From positions 1,364,001-1,428,000 of the forward strand of contig NZ_CP047954.1 in NCBI RefSeq assembly GCF_014279895.1: DNA of 64,000 nucleotides, in the 5' to 3' direction. Shown in pieces: positions 1 to 8,485 of this stretch; the stretch's first letter is position 1; each line of letters opens with the position of its first letter. Source of the DNA: Synechococcus sp. M16.1. GTDB lineage: Bacteria > Cyanobacteriota > Cyanobacteriia > PCC-6307 > Cyanobiaceae. The translations under genes were made by a program, and so were the position numbers. The notes below the pieces were generated by a model that saw nothing but the letters and a program-made list of their open reading frames with translations, did not search any database and was not told where the DNA came from.

Positions 1-517
1 AGGCACTGGTGGGCTCATCGAACAGCATCACCTCAGGATCCAGGGCCAGAGCCCGGGCGATCGCCACCCGCTGCTGCTGACCACCGCTGAGCTGCGCCGG
101 GTACTTGTGGGCCTGCTCGCGAATGCCCATCTGGTCAAGGAGATCTATTGCCCGCTGCTCGGCAGCCGCCTTGGCACGCTGTTGCACCTTGATCAGGGCA
201 AGGGTGATGTTGTCGAGGATGGAAAGGTGAGGGAAAAGGTTGAACTGCTGAAACACCATCCCCACGCGCTTGCGGATCTCCCGCACCTGACGTTCTGCAT
301 GGGTGGCGTCCAAGCGAACCCCAAGCACATCCAAGGCGCCGCCATCCAACGACTCCAGACCATTGAACGTACGAATCAGCGTGCTCTTGCCAGAGCCGGA
401 AGGCCCCATCACCACCAGCACTTCGCCGCTGTTCACCTCAAGGGTGACGCCATCGAGAGCTCGAACCCCTTGGGAATAGCTCTTGACCAGATCAGTGGCA
501 CGAATGGCGACAGTCAT
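1..517 (-). CDS. Amino-acid ABC transporter ATP-binding protein (C-terminus cut by window edge)
   Basis: Energises import of polar amino acids at the inner face of the cytoplasmic membrane. The translated minus strand shows Walker A GPSGSGKST at residues 38-46, the Q-loop region (VFQQFNLFPH), the ABC signature LSGGQQQRVAIARAL and the start of Walker B (MLFDEPTSA) where the window ends. About 172 residues are present of a family norm near 245. The ATG at 517 overlaps the stop of the upstream permease by 4 bp (ATGA), so it is the last gene seen of a four-gene operon. Resembles GlnQ/AapP and BgtA of cyanobacterial Nat/Bgt systems; exact substrate not determinable. Confidence 0.93.
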   Translation of the reverse strand, partial: MTVAIRATDLVKSYSQGVRALDGVTLEVNSGEVLVVMGPSGSGKSTLIRTFNGLESLDGGALDVLGVRLDATHAERQVREIRKRVGMVFQQFNLFPHLSILDNITLALIKVQQRAKAAAEQRAIDLLDQMGIREQAHKYPAQLSGGQQQRVAIARALALDPEVMLFDEPTSA

Positions 518-1488
518 GAAGCGGAGCGGGCAGGGTCAAGCTGAACTTCCAGGTGGCGGGCCAGCAGCGCCATGGCGGTACACGCCAGCCAGTAAACCGC
601 AGCAAGCCAGAGGTAGACCTCCAGATAGCGGCCGATGAAAGCAGGATTCGCCAACAGGCTGCGGCTGATGCCCAGCAATTCCATCAAACCGAGAATGGCC
701 ATCAGGCTTGTGTTTTGCAGCAGACCCACCGCCTGATTGGTGAGCGATGGAAGTGCAACCCGCAGCGCCTGAGGCAGCACCACCAGTTGCAGCACTTGGC
801 GTGGCGACAGCCCCAGCACGGCTGCAGCTTCCCGCTGAGTAGGCGGAATCGCCTGCAGGCCTCCGCGAACATCCTCTGCGATGTAGGCCGCTGCAAACAA
901 GGCGAAGGCCACAACCGCCCGCAGAACACGATTGATCTCAAGCCCTGGCGGCAGGAACAACGGGATCAGCAGTTGTCCAAAGAACAGAACCGCAATCAAG
1001 GGCACAGCCCGCATCAACTCGATGTAGGCGGCGCTGCTCCAACGCAGCACCGGCAGCTCACTGCGCCGGCCGAGGGCCAGGAGGATCCCTAACGGAAGCG
1101 CCAAAGCTCCACTGCCTCCCGTAAGCAGCAGCGTGAGCGTCAGACCACCCCAACTGCGTGTCCCCACCGGCAGCAGACCCAAACCTCCGGTCAACAGCCA
1201 GAGCCCCAGCGGTGCCATCGCGATCCAGACCAACGGCAACCAACGGCGAACCCAGCCAGGCTTCGGACCAGTGAGGGTCAGCAGCGTCAGCGTGATCAGT
1301 GCTGCCATCCACAGCAACGGACGCCAGCGTTGATCCGCAGGGAAACTGCCCACCGCGTACAGCGGCAGATTGGTGGCCACCACAGACCAGTCGGCTGCCA
1401 CCAGCAGCCAATGCAGCATGGACCAGCCAGCCCATCCGAGCAGAACCAGCAGCAGCAGGGTGATCCCACGATCCAACCAACGGTTCAT
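514..1488 (-). CDS. Amino-acid ABC transporter permease (second permease)
   Basis: Inner-membrane permease of the His/Glu/Gln/Arg family, 324 aa. Several N-terminal hydrophobic segments precede the core permease domain (about residues 115-315), which contains the cytoplasmic-loop signature EAAAVLGLSPRQVLQLVVLPQALR that contacts the ATPase. The long N-terminal extension with extra membrane segments is typical of AapM/NatH rather than GlnP. Its start overlaps the stop of the other permease as TGATG, and its stop overlaps the ATPase start as ATGA, indicating translational coupling. Most likely the NatH-like half of an N-II neutral/acidic amino-acid system; the assignment within the family is inference. 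Confidence 0.92.
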   Translation of the reverse strand: MNRWLDRGITLLLLVLLGWAGWSMLHWLLVAADWSVVATNLPLYAVGSFPADQRWRPLLWMAALITLTLLTLTGPKPGWVRRWLPLVWIAMAPLGLWLLTGGLGLLPVGTRSWGGLTLTLLLTGGSGALALPLGILLALGRRSELPVLRWSSAAYIELMRAVPLIAVLFFGQLLIPLFLPPGLEINRVLRAVVAFALFAAAYIAEDVRGGLQAIPPTQREAAAVLGLSPRQVLQLVVLPQALRVALPSLTNQAVGLLQNTSLMAILGLMELLGISRSLLANPAFIGRYLEVYLWLAAVYWLACTAMALLARHLEVQLDPARSAS

Positions 1489-2378
1489 CAGCGGCTCCTG
1501 TTCAGACGACCCAGCACGGCACGGTTGAAGGCAGCCATGCCCCCGCTGATCAACAGATTCAGCAGCAGAAAGCTGAGCAACAGCAGCAGGAAGCCCTCAA
1601 TGGCGCGGCCGGTTTGGGTGATGGTGGTGTCACTGACGGCGTAGAGATCGGCGTAGCCCACGGCAATGGACAGGGTGCTGTTCTTGGCGAGATTGAGGTA
1701 CTGGCTCGTGAGCGCAGGAAGAATCGCCGGCAGGGCCTGCGGCAACACAATCCGACGCAGCCCAAGCCCTTCTCCAAGCCCAAGGCTGCGGAAGGCCTCC
1801 CACTGGCCCCGCGGTACCGCATTGATGCCACCGCGCACGATCTCGGCAATCGATGCACCCGTGAACACCGTGAGCCCCACAAGGACCGCACAAAATTCAA
1901 CGCTGAGGTTCAGGCCCAACAGCTGAATGCCCTGATTCGAAAGCCGGATCAACCCACCGATCGGCACCGAGGGAAGGCCAAGGAAGGCAACGAAATACCA
2001 GAACAGCAACTGCAGCAGCAGAGGAATCTGACGAATCAAGGCCACGTAGCTTCCGGCCAGGCTGCGCAGCAGACGGTTGTTGCTACCGCGGGCTGCACCG
2101 GCAGCCACACCCAGGCCGGTGGCCAAGACCAGGCCAGCCGCGATCACCTTGAGGCTGTTCAGCCAACCAATGGTCAGGGCCCAGAGGTAGCTATCAGATG
2201 GGGCATAGGGAAGGGCTGTTTCCGCCAGAGCAAAACCAGCGGGTCGGCCCAGCCAGCCAAAACCCAGTCCCAAGCCCGTTCGAATCAGGTTGACCGCCAG
2301 ATTGTTGACCAGCAGAGCCACAAGGCCCAGCAGTACGGCGGCGACAGCAACCTGAACCAGGAGACGACGCTGCCGCAT
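1488..2378 (-). CDS. Amino-acid ABC transporter permease (first permease)
   Basis: Inner-membrane permease, 296 aa, partner of the next gene. One N-terminal membrane span (about residues 8-28) is followed by a periplasmic stretch and the core domain with the EAA-loop signature (EAFRSLGLGEGLGLRRIVLP). This AapQ/NatG arrangement matches general amino-acid importers that use two different permeases. Start and stop overlap both neighbours by a single base (TGATG), so the four proteins are probably made in coupled amounts. Substrate specificity cannot be read from sequence. Confidence 0.92.
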   Translation of the reverse strand: MRQRRLLVQVAVAAVLLGLVALLVNNLAVNLIRTGLGLGFGWLGRPAGFALAETALPYAPSDSYLWALTIGWLNSLKVIAAGLVLATGLGVAAGAARGSNNRLLRSLAGSYVALIRQIPLLLQLLFWYFVAFLGLPSVPIGGLIRLSNQGIQLLGLNLSVEFCAVLVGLTVFTGASIAEIVRGGINAVPRGQWEAFRSLGLGEGLGLRRIVLPQALPAILPALTSQYLNLAKNSTLSIAVGYADLYAVSDTTITQTGRAIEGFLLLLLSFLLLNLLISGGMAAFNRAVLGRLNRSR

Positions 2379-3439
2379 CAGGTGAACGGTGGGGAAATCA
2401 TCAAACCACCTTCACCGGACAGCCGGTTCGCCCCCCGGGGAATCGCCACGGCACTGTCGGGTCCGAGATGGCGGTTGTAGATCTCGCCGTAATTGCCGGT
2501 GGCACGGATCACCTGAACAACAAAGTCATCGGCGAGTCCGAGTTTTCGACCCAGACCTGGGTCCACCCCCAGGAAACGCCGCAGAGCGGTCTGGGAGGGG
2601 TCAGCTGCGGCTTGCTTCACCACCGCATCAACACTGACTTGGGTGATACCCCGTTCCTCGGCTTCGATCAGAGCGTTGATCACCCAGGTCATGGCATCAC
2701 CCATGGGCTGATCCCCACCCACCACAGCTGGAGCCAGAGGCTCCTTGCTGATCCGGTCGTCGAGGATCTGATGCGCCTGGGGATCACTGAACCCTGAGCG
2801 TGCCGCCGCCAGTTGCGAGCGATCAGACGTCATGGCTGCGCAGCGCCCCTGGAGGTAGCCGCCCACCACCTGATTGAGATCTTGATATTTGATCGGTGTG
2901 TAGGGAAGCCCCTCGGAGGCGAAGGCGTCGTTGAGGTTTTGCTCGGTTGTGGTGCCCGATCCCACGCAAATGGACTTACCGCTCAAGTCAGCCAGCGAAC
3001 GCACTCCGCTGGCGGCATTCACCATCAAGCCCTGTCCGTCATGGAACACCACAGGTCCAAAGCGAAGCCCATTGCCCCCCATAGCATCGCGGCTGAGGGT
3101 GTGGGTGGTGTTGCGAGACAACAGATCGATCTCGCCCGATCGCAAGGCCGTGAACCGCTCGGGCGCGGTTAAAGGCCGGTATTGAACCTTCTCGGCATCA
3201 CCAACGAAAGCGGCAGCCATGGCACGGCAGATGTCGATATCCAGGCCGGTGTAACGACCATCAGGACTGAGAAAACTGAAGCCTGGAATCTTGCCGCTCA
3301 CCCCACAAAGCAACTCACCACGCGCTTTGACCAGATCCAGACGCGAGCCAGCTGCACTGTCCAGTGACGCGCAGGACGCCAGGAACGAGGACAACCCGGC
3401 CAACGCAACGATCAGAACACGTGAACTGGATCGGAACAT
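2378..3439 (-). CDS. Amino-acid ABC transporter substrate-binding lipoprotein
   Basis: Periplasmic binding protein, 353 aa, first gene of the operon. A lipoprotein signal (hydrophobic residues 8-20, lipobox LASC with Cys23) supports ATG 3439 rather than an upstream in-frame start at 3607 that would bury the signal. The body is an SBP family 3 fold: GELLCGVSGKIPGFS, YTGLDIDICRAMAAAFVGD, RFTALRSGEIDLLSRNTT and the LSGKSICVGSGTT hinge region are typical of AapJ/NatF general amino-acid binders. No NtcA-type GTA-N8-TAC site is visible just upstream. Specificity unknown; binding of neutral or acidic amino acids is inferred from the family. Confidence 0.92.
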   Translation of the reverse strand: MFRSSSRVLIVALAGLSSFLASCASLDSAAGSRLDLVKARGELLCGVSGKIPGFSFLSPDGRYTGLDIDICRAMAAAFVGDAEKVQYRPLTAPERFTALRSGEIDLLSRNTTHTLSRDAMGGNGLRFGPVVFHDGQGLMVNAASGVRSLADLSGKSICVGSGTTTEQNLNDAFASEGLPYTPIKYQDLNQVVGGYLQGRCAAMTSDRSQLAAARSGFSDPQAHQILDDRISKEPLAPAVVGGDQPMGDAMTWVINALIEAEERGITQVSVDAVVKQAAADPSQTALRRFLGVDPGLGRKLGLADDFVVQVIRATGNYGEIYNRHLGPDSAVAIPRGANRLSGEGGLMISPPFT

Positions 3440-3529
3440 CAGCGTTGGTACGGATCGGGTGGGATTGTCCCAGATCCCCAGCACATCCCCCACATCCGAC
3501 CTACGTTCATGGCAATCAGCCTGGCTGCA

Positions 3530-3853
3530 ATGAAGGTCTGGGCCTGCCTTTTGGCCGGACTGATCGCTGGAAGCACGACTCCCTGTGCTGTCGCGGGGGA
3601 CGAGCACGACCGTGGGACCTACAACAACAAGATGGCGCTGTTGGGCTTACTTCTAGAGAGTGCTCAGCAACGGGCCGGACGTGATGTTCAAACCCTTTGC
3701 CTCTTGATGAGCATCAGCAACGACGTCACCGAGCAGTACGTGGAAACCAACCCTGAGGACGTGCAGATCCAGCAGCGGCTCATGGCGATGCGCCAAGACC
3801 TCAGGGCCTGTCTTGCCAACCAAGCCGATGCTCATGCATGGGCTGATTCCTGA
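3530..3853 (+). CDS. Small secreted protein of unknown function
   Basis: 107 aa from ATG 3530. An N-terminal signal peptide is visible (MKVWACLLAGLIAG, cleavage likely after AVA near residue 22), followed by a mostly helical, charged region with two cysteines (CLLMS and RACLAN) that could form a disulphide. An in-frame start seven codons upstream (3509) is possible but spoils the signal. The 3' end overlaps the convergent SulP gene by 22 bp. No family recognised; the signal peptide and continuous frame make it a plausible periplasmic protein. Confidence 0.62.
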   Translation: MKVWACLLAGLIAGSTTPCAVAGDEHDRGTYNNKMALLGLLLESAQQRAGRDVQTLCLLMSISNDVTEQYVETNPEDVQIQQRLMAMRQDLRACLANQADAHAWADS

Positions 3854-5397
3854 CCACCGATCCGCTCGAACAGATCAAGGCTTTCCTCGTTCAGGCCAAT
3901 CACGCTGACCACAGATCCACCGCTGCGGTATTTGCGGATGACCTGATCCAGCGCAGCCACGCCGCTCTGGTCCCAGATGTGGGCTTGGGAGAGGTCAACC
4001 GTGATGCGCTCGGGATGGTCGTGAAGATCAAATCCCTGGAGGAAGTACACCTTGCTCACAAAAAACAGCTGCCCCTGCACCCGGTACAACCGCTCCTGAT
4101 CGCTGATCTCGACGGCCTCCACCTGAATCACCTTGGCCACCTTGCGACTGAACAAAATTCCTGCCAGCGCCACGCCTGCCAACACGCCAAGGGCGAGGTT
4201 GTGCGGGGTGGTGAGCATGGTGACTGCAAAGGTCATCAGCATCACCGAGGTGTCGCTCTTGGGGATGCGACGCAGGTTGCGCAGACCGTTGATGTCAGCA
4301 GTGCTGACTGCGATGCTGATCATCACGGCCACAAGAGCCGCCATCGGAATTTGCTTGAGCCAGGGCCCAGCCAGCAGGATCATCGCCAGCAGGCTCACCC
4401 CCGAGAACAGGGTGGACAGTCGCGTGCGGCCGCCGTTGTCCACATTCATCACGGACTGACCCACCAGGGCACAACCGGCCATGCCACCGAACAGGGAGGA
4501 AACGATGTTGGCGATGCCCTGGCCCCGGGCCTCAACGTTTTTGTTGGTGGTGGTGTCGGTCTTGTCGTCGAGGATGTCCTGAGTCAGGAAGGTTTCCATC
4601 AGACCCACCAAAGAGATGGCCAAGGCGGTGGGAAGCACCAAGCCAAGGGTGTCCAGACTGAAGGGAACACCACCTTCACCAAAGGGAAGGCTGAAGGAGG
4701 GCAGACCTGCAGGAAGGGTGCCGAGGCTGCTGACCGTGGGGATGTCAAAGCTGAATCCCACGCTGATCGCGGTCAACACGATGATGGCCACCAGCTGTGA
4801 AGGCACCACCCGGGTAATCCGGGGAAGGCCATAGATGATCACCAGGCCCAGCAGGACCAAGCCCCAGACGACGGGGATCTGGCCGCCGTGGGGGAGCAAC
4901 GACGAGGCCCCATGGTCACCATCTCCAGCGTGAAGGTTGAGACCGAGCTGAGGCAGCTGGGCCTGAAAAATCAGCAAAGCCAGCGCATTAACGAAGCCGC
5001 TCAGCACCCCTTGGGGAACAAAGCGCATCTGATAGGCAAGACGCAGATACCCCCAGAGGATCTGCAGCAGACCCGTCACCAGCCCCGCCACCATCAGGTA
5101 CTGGACCCCCAGGCCTGGCCCCCGGGCTTCACCGGTGGCCACAAGGCCTGTCATCAACAGGGCGGTGGAGCCCGTGGCTGAGGTGATCATGGCCATACGA
5201 CCACCCACGACGGCGATGGTCAGCGACAGGCAGAAGGCTCCGAACAGGCCCACTTTGGGGTCCACCCCAGCGATCCCCGAGAAGGCAATGGCCTCGGGAA
5301 TCATCGCGAAAGCCACCACCAGACCTGAAAGCAGATCTTTGCTGGGGTTGGCCAACCACTGATTCATCAGGGTTGGGCTTGGTCGTTTGGCCATCAA
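3832..5397 (-). CDS. SulP-family inorganic anion transporter with STAS domain
   Basis: 521-aa membrane transporter of the SulP/SLC26 family, which moves sulfate, bicarbonate or related anions. The first 400 residues hold 10-12 membrane segments including [20 protein letters not shown] and the conserved region [21 protein letters not shown]. Residues about 420-515 form a cytoplasmic STAS domain ([23 protein letters not shown]). Cyanobacterial SulP proteins include the Na+/HCO3- transporter BicA, but the N-terminus here differs from classical BicA as I recall it, so the substrate is left open. It ends convergently into a small secreted-protein gene; 27 bp separate it from the oxidoreductase gene to its right. 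Confidence 0.9.
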   Translation of the reverse strand: MMAKRPSPTLMNQWLANPSKDLLSGLVVAFAMIPEAIAFSGIAGVDPKVGLFGAFCLSLTIAVVGGRMAMITSATGSTALLMTGLVATGEARGPGLGVQYLMVAGLVTGLLQILWGYLRLAYQMRFVPQGVLSGFVNALALLIFQAQLPQLGLNLHAGDGDHGASSLLPHGGQIPVVWGLVLLGLVIIYGLPRITRVVPSQLVAIIVLTAISVGFSFDIPTVSSLGTLPAGLPSFSLPFGEGGVPFSLDTLGLVLPTALAISLVGLMETFLTQDILDDKTDTTTNKNVEARGQGIANIVSSLFGGMAGCALVGQSVMNVDNGGRTRLSTLFSGVSLLAMILLAGPWLKQIPMAALVAVMISIAVSTADINGLRNLRRIPKSDTSVMLMTFAVTMLTTPHNLALGVLAGVALAGILFSRKVAKVIQVEAVEISDQERLYRVQGQLFFVSKVYFLQGFDLHDHPERITVDLSQAHIWDQSGVAALDQVIRKYRSGGSVVSVIGLNEESLDLFERIGGQESAHA

Positions 5398-5424
5398 AGG
5401 ATGCCGATTAGGGGCGACCGTAAA

Positions 5425-6630
5425 TCAGAGCGCCGGCAGGGTGCCTGCTGGATCCAAGCGCTGTTTCAGCTTTCGCAACTCGGGCAACCAGGGGCCGAAC
5501 GCCGCCTCCAACTCCTTGTGATGGAAGGGCAGATGGTCATGAAACTGCGCCAGATGCACACCAGGGCAGACCGACTGAAGGACCTGCCAGACCTCCTCCA
5601 ACCAAGCAAGACTGCGTTTCTGGCCCGGGGCATCTCCAGGAGTCCAGGCGGCGGTGATCCAGGGCTTCCACTCGGCAGTGCGATGCACGAACGAGCTGGC
5701 CTCCGCGGCAACCTGTTGCGTTGCCGCCCCCAGCTGCTGACAGGCCAGGCTGCAGAAGGGATGAGGACGATGCTGCAGCAAACGGCATAAATCCGGCATC
5801 ACGACCCTCCAGAGCTCAGCAGCTGCCGGCCCCAGCAAGCCAACCACCTCCGTGTGAGATCGCGAAGGCATCGGAGCCGATCCCCGCAAGGGTGGGAGCT
5901 GGTGCAACCCTTCGATCTTCTGCGCACCGGTCCAGGGGGCATCGGCAATCCGGAGCAACTGCACAGCGTCAGCCCTCTCCCAATGCCACTGCAGGCTGGT
6001 GCTGGCGTTTGATGCTTCGGCCCTGAGCATGAGCTCTGGCAGTTGATCCGGAGACACCACGCACTGCTCCACCCACAGCGGCAGGAGCGGCTGGGTGGCC
6101 ATGCGCAGCGCGCTCACCACCCCTAGAAACGGGGCTGCACCGCAGAGGCCTCTCCACTCCAGCGAACCGGCATGGTCAACCCGAGACAGGGCAAAGGGGC
6201 TGCCATCACCCCAGACCCCATGGATCTCGAGCACTTGATCCACAGCAAGCCCCACCTGCCGGCTCAGCGGTCCCATGCCACCCGTGAGCACATAGCCAAG
6301 CCCAGGCAGACCCGACAAACCAGCCGCGACGGTTCGGCCGTGGGGAAGCAAGGCCTCCAGCACGTCCCCCATGCGGCAGCCTGCGCCAATCCAGACCGAC
6401 TGATCCGCGGACTGCCACTCCACACGTTGGAAATGGGTTTGAAGGTCCAGGGTCCAGTGGTCAGCCACGGCAGCCCGAGATGTGGTGCCCCCGCCACAGA
6501 GACGCAGCGGCCGGGGACCGGACCAGTTCTGAACTAACTCAGCCAACTCCGCTGGTCGAGGGGAGACCAGACCGGATCGCCTCGCATCAGCCGCCTGCGC
6601 GTTGAAGAAAACGGGACGGTCTGAATCCAT
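5425..6630 (-). CDS. FAD-binding oxidoreductase (VAO/FAD_binding_4 type)
   Basis: 401 aa. The PCMH-type FAD domain occupies roughly residues 20-200: LRLCGGGTTSR is the pyrophosphate-binding region, and VWIGAGCRMGDVLEALLPHG followed by GYVLTGGMGPLSR is the characteristic flavin-contact block. The C-terminus (LRKLKQRLDPAGTLP) matches the closing segment of GlcD/lactate-dehydrogenase-like enzymes. ATG 6630 is chosen because the upstream in-frame extension to 6936 would run through the divergent cbiX gene. The two start codons are only 27 bp apart. A glycolate/D-lactate dehydrogenase-like role is possible, but the substrate is unknown and GlcF-type partners are not adjacent. Confidence 0.85.
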   Translation of the reverse strand: MDSDRPVFFNAQAADARRSGLVSPRPAELAELVQNWSGPRPLRLCGGGTTSRAAVADHWTLDLQTHFQRVEWQSADQSVWIGAGCRMGDVLEALLPHGRTVAAGLSGLPGLGYVLTGGMGPLSRQVGLAVDQVLEIHGVWGDGSPFALSRVDHAGSLEWRGLCGAAPFLGVVSALRMATQPLLPLWVEQCVVSPDQLPELMLRAEASNASTSLQWHWERADAVQLLRIADAPWTGAQKIEGLHQLPPLRGSAPMPSRSHTEVVGLLGPAAAELWRVVMPDLCRLLQHRPHPFCSLACQQLGAATQQVAAEASSFVHRTAEWKPWITAAWTPGDAPGQKRSLAWLEEVWQVLQSVCPGVHLAQFHDHLPFHHKELEAAFGPWLPELRKLKQRLDPAGTLPAL

Positions 6631-6657
6631 TGCGATGCGACTGATATCGTCAAACCA

Positions 6658-7812
6658 TTGGAACAGCAGAGCGACCTTTTGGCCGAACAGCACGCGGAAA
6701 CCAGCAACGAGCGTCTTGGCGTTCTGATCTGCGGCCACGGGAGTCGCAACCGACTGGCCGTTGAAGAGTTCGCCCAGATGGTGGACGCCCTGCGGCCTCG
6801 GCTGGCCCCGATGCCGGTGGAACACGGCTACCTGGAATTTGCCCGCCCCATCCTTCGGGATGGTCTTGAAGCGCTCCGCGAGAAAGGCGTCACCAAGGTG
6901 CTGGCCATTCCCGCCATGCTTTTCGCAGCGGGGCATGCCAAGAACGACATCCCCTCCGTTCTGAACACGTACACGGCCGAAACGGGGTTACCGATCGATT
7001 ACGGCCGGGAGCTGGGGGTGGACCGGTTGATGGTGTCGGCCGCCGGGGCTCGCGTTCAGGAGTGCCTGAATGCCGCTGAGCACGACGTTCCCCTGGCCGA
7101 AACTCTCTTGGTGGTGGTGGGTCGAGGCTCCTCGGATCCAGACGCCAACTCCAACGTGGCCAAGGTGACCCGGCTGTTGGTGGAGGGATTTGGTTTCGGC
7201 TGGGGAGAAACGGTGTATTCCGGTGTGACCTTCCCCCTGGTGGAACCGGGGCTGCGTCACGCCGTAAAACTGGGCTTCCGCCGGGTGGTGGTGGTGCCCT
7301 ATTTCCTCTTTTCAGGGGTTCTGGTGAGCCGAATCCGCCAACACACCCAGCTTGTGGCTGCCGATCACCCCGAGGTGGAGTTTCTCTCTGCGGGCTATCT
7401 GGGCGACCACACACTCGTGGTGGACACCTTCAAGGAACGGGTCGAGGAGGTGCTGCGGGGGGACACCGCCATGAACTGCTCGCTCTGCAAGTACCGCGCC
7501 CAGGTGCTGGGCTTCGAACAGGACGTGGGACGCGCCCAGGAAAGCCACCACCACCATGTGGAAGGCCTTGCGGAAAGCTGCACGCTTTGCGAACTGGAGT
7601 GCACGGGTGCCTGCCAACCCGACGGCATCCCGATTGCCCATGACCACAGCCACTCTTCAAATCACAGCCATGGCTCAGACCACAGCCATGGCTCAGACCA
7701 CAGCCATGGCTCAGACCACAGCCATGGCCACCATCACCCCACTTATCCCCACGCCGACCATCCCCTGGGCCCTACCACGCTGAAGCGCAACAACGGTGCG
7801 CCTAAAGATTGA
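6658..7812 (+). CDS. cbiX: Sirohydrochlorin chelatase CbiX with cysteine motifs and His-rich tail
   Basis: Inserts Co2+ (B12 route) or Fe2+ (siroheme route) into sirohydrochlorin. Two tandem CbiX half-domains are visible: the first begins VLICGHGSR with His27 as likely metal/substrate ligand, the second has VVVGRGSSDPDANS and PYFLFSGVLVSRI. After them come MNCSLC (Cys274, Cys277), as in [4Fe-4S] CbiX proteins, and a second cluster of four cysteines from residue 308 (CTLCELECTGAC). Residues about 328-370 are a His-rich run of HSHGSD units encoded by an 18-bp tandem repeat. The predicted start is TTG at 6658, since no upstream ATG exists before a stop at 6622; a downstream TTG at 6676 is an alternative. 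Confidence 0.88.
   Translation: MEQQSDLLAEQHAETSNERLGVLICGHGSRNRLAVEEFAQMVDALRPRLAPMPVEHGYLEFARPILRDGLEALREKGVTKVLAIPAMLFAAGHAKNDIPSVLNTYTAETGLPIDYGRELGVDRLMVSAAGARVQECLNAAEHDVPLAETLLVVVGRGSSDPDANSNVAKVTRLLVEGFGFGWGETVYSGVTFPLVEPGLRHAVKLGFRRVVVVPYFLFSGVLVSRIRQHTQLVAADHPEVEFLSAGYLGDHTLVVDTFKERVEEVLRGDTAMNCSLCKYRAQVLGFEQDVGRAQESHHHHVEGLAESCTLCELECTGACQPDGIPIAHDHSHSSNHSHGSDHSHGSDHSHGSDHSHGHHHPTYPHADHPLGPTTLKRNNGAPKD
7663..7728 (+). repeat. 18-bp tandem repeat encoding His-rich HSHGSD units in cbiX
   Basis: Three perfect copies of an 18-bp unit (cacagccatggctcagac) lie at 7663-7680, 7681-7698 and 7699-7716, followed by a 12-bp partial copy. The unit is in frame, so unit-number changes would lengthen or shorten the tail without a frameshift. 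The perfect identity suggests recent expansion by slippage. The encoded peptide probably binds Ni2+, Co2+ or Zn2+ and may store metal for the chelatase, which is inference. Confidence 0.95.
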
Positions 7813-8218
7813 TTCCATGGATCCAAAGAGAACCTGCTGATGGCTTGTCGCCAATGACACGGTTCTCGAAAGCGACAGCAGCGACGAAGTAAAGATCAGG
7901 TTTTCTTATCGAAATTGCTTCGCCAGGGTTCACCCCCTTTTTCCACACAAAAAAACGTCGTTTTCCACAGGCTGAAGTTGGCTCGCCGGCTGTGACGGTC
8001 AACCTGTGAATTTCCGAGGGAATCGCACCACCGGGTTGACAGACCGTCTATTCGGCCTAGAGCAACCGCGCCTCGTCACTTCCCGTACTCCCAAACCCAG
8101 TCACAGACTGCTGTCTCATCTCGTCTCACCCGCAATTCAACAAATGGCGACGGCTTTGACGCAAGCGCCGGTTGTGTGGCTTTCTTGGTGGGCGTTGAAC
8201 AGGGACAAGCTGGACGGA
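7813..8218. other. Intergenic region, no convincing gene, contains paired DnaA-box-like sites
   Basis: The 406 bp between cbiX and the DUF2811 gene hold no ORF I accept. The stretch 7860-7970 is richer in A/T than its surroundings and contains runs of T and A. The only structure seen is a pair of same-orientation TTTTCCACA motifs, listed separately. No terminator hairpin followed by T residues was found downstream of cbiX. Confidence 0.6.
7939..7969 (+). promoter_or_regulatory. Two direct DnaA-box-like motifs (TTTTCCACA)
   Basis: Identical 9-mers TTTTCCACA occur at 7939-7947 and 7961-7969, 22 bp apart, so on the same helical face. TTTTCCACA is the form of the DnaA box reported for cyanobacteria, against TTATCCACA in Escherichia coli. 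dnaA and dnaN are not in this window, so this is not obviously oriC. It could be a DnaA titration or regulatory site, or chance. Confidence 0.4.
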
Positions 8219-8485
8219 ATGGATCGAAATCACCTCGAGCGATGCCATGAAATGGGAACCACGGAGCGCGGAACTGCTTCAAAAGCCAGCTACGTGAGCC
8301 TTGAGACGGAAATCCCCGAGGTGCTCTATCGAGGCATGAAGGATTTCATCGGTGAGCACCCCAACTGGGACCAATACCGCGTGATGAGTTCTGCTCTTGC
8401 CCACTTCCTGTTTCAGAACGGCTGTGACGACCGCGCCGTGACCGAGCGCTATCTCGACGATCTGTTCATCCGCCCCGACCACTGA
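8219..8485 (+). CDS. DUF2811 family protein
   Basis: 88 aa. The C-terminal 65 residues (VSLETEIPEVLYRGMKDFI through DDLFIRP) match the DUF2811 family, a small cyanobacterial protein of unknown function predicted to be helical and soluble. The start is uncertain. ATG 8219 has a GGACGGA purine stretch just upstream; ATG 8252 is an alternative giving 77 aa. The frame stays open back to 8006, but that extension has no family-like content. The 3' end overlaps the convergent GMC oxidoreductase by 20 bp. Confidence 0.82.
   Translation: MDRNHLERCHEMGTTERGTASKASYVSLETEIPEVLYRGMKDFIGEHPNWDQYRVMSSALAHFLFQNGCDDRAVTERYLDDLFIRPDH

Noticed and set aside
3440-3529. NtcA site upstream of the amino-acid transporter
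   Set aside because: A GTAC is present, but GTA-N8-TAC is not formed.
6631-6936. N-terminal extension of the FAD oxidoreductase to 6936
   Set aside because: The extra 102 codons are antisense to cbiX and lack family similarity; ATG 6630 gives a normal domain start.
7663-7728. Possible CRISPR-like repeat
   Set aside because: The repeats are contiguous with no spacers and lie in frame within cbiX.
7802-8002. 66-codon minus-strand frame in the intergenic region
   Set aside because: No family, no ribosome-binding site, and it runs through the DnaA-box-like sites. The GTG start lies in an otherwise non-coding stretch.
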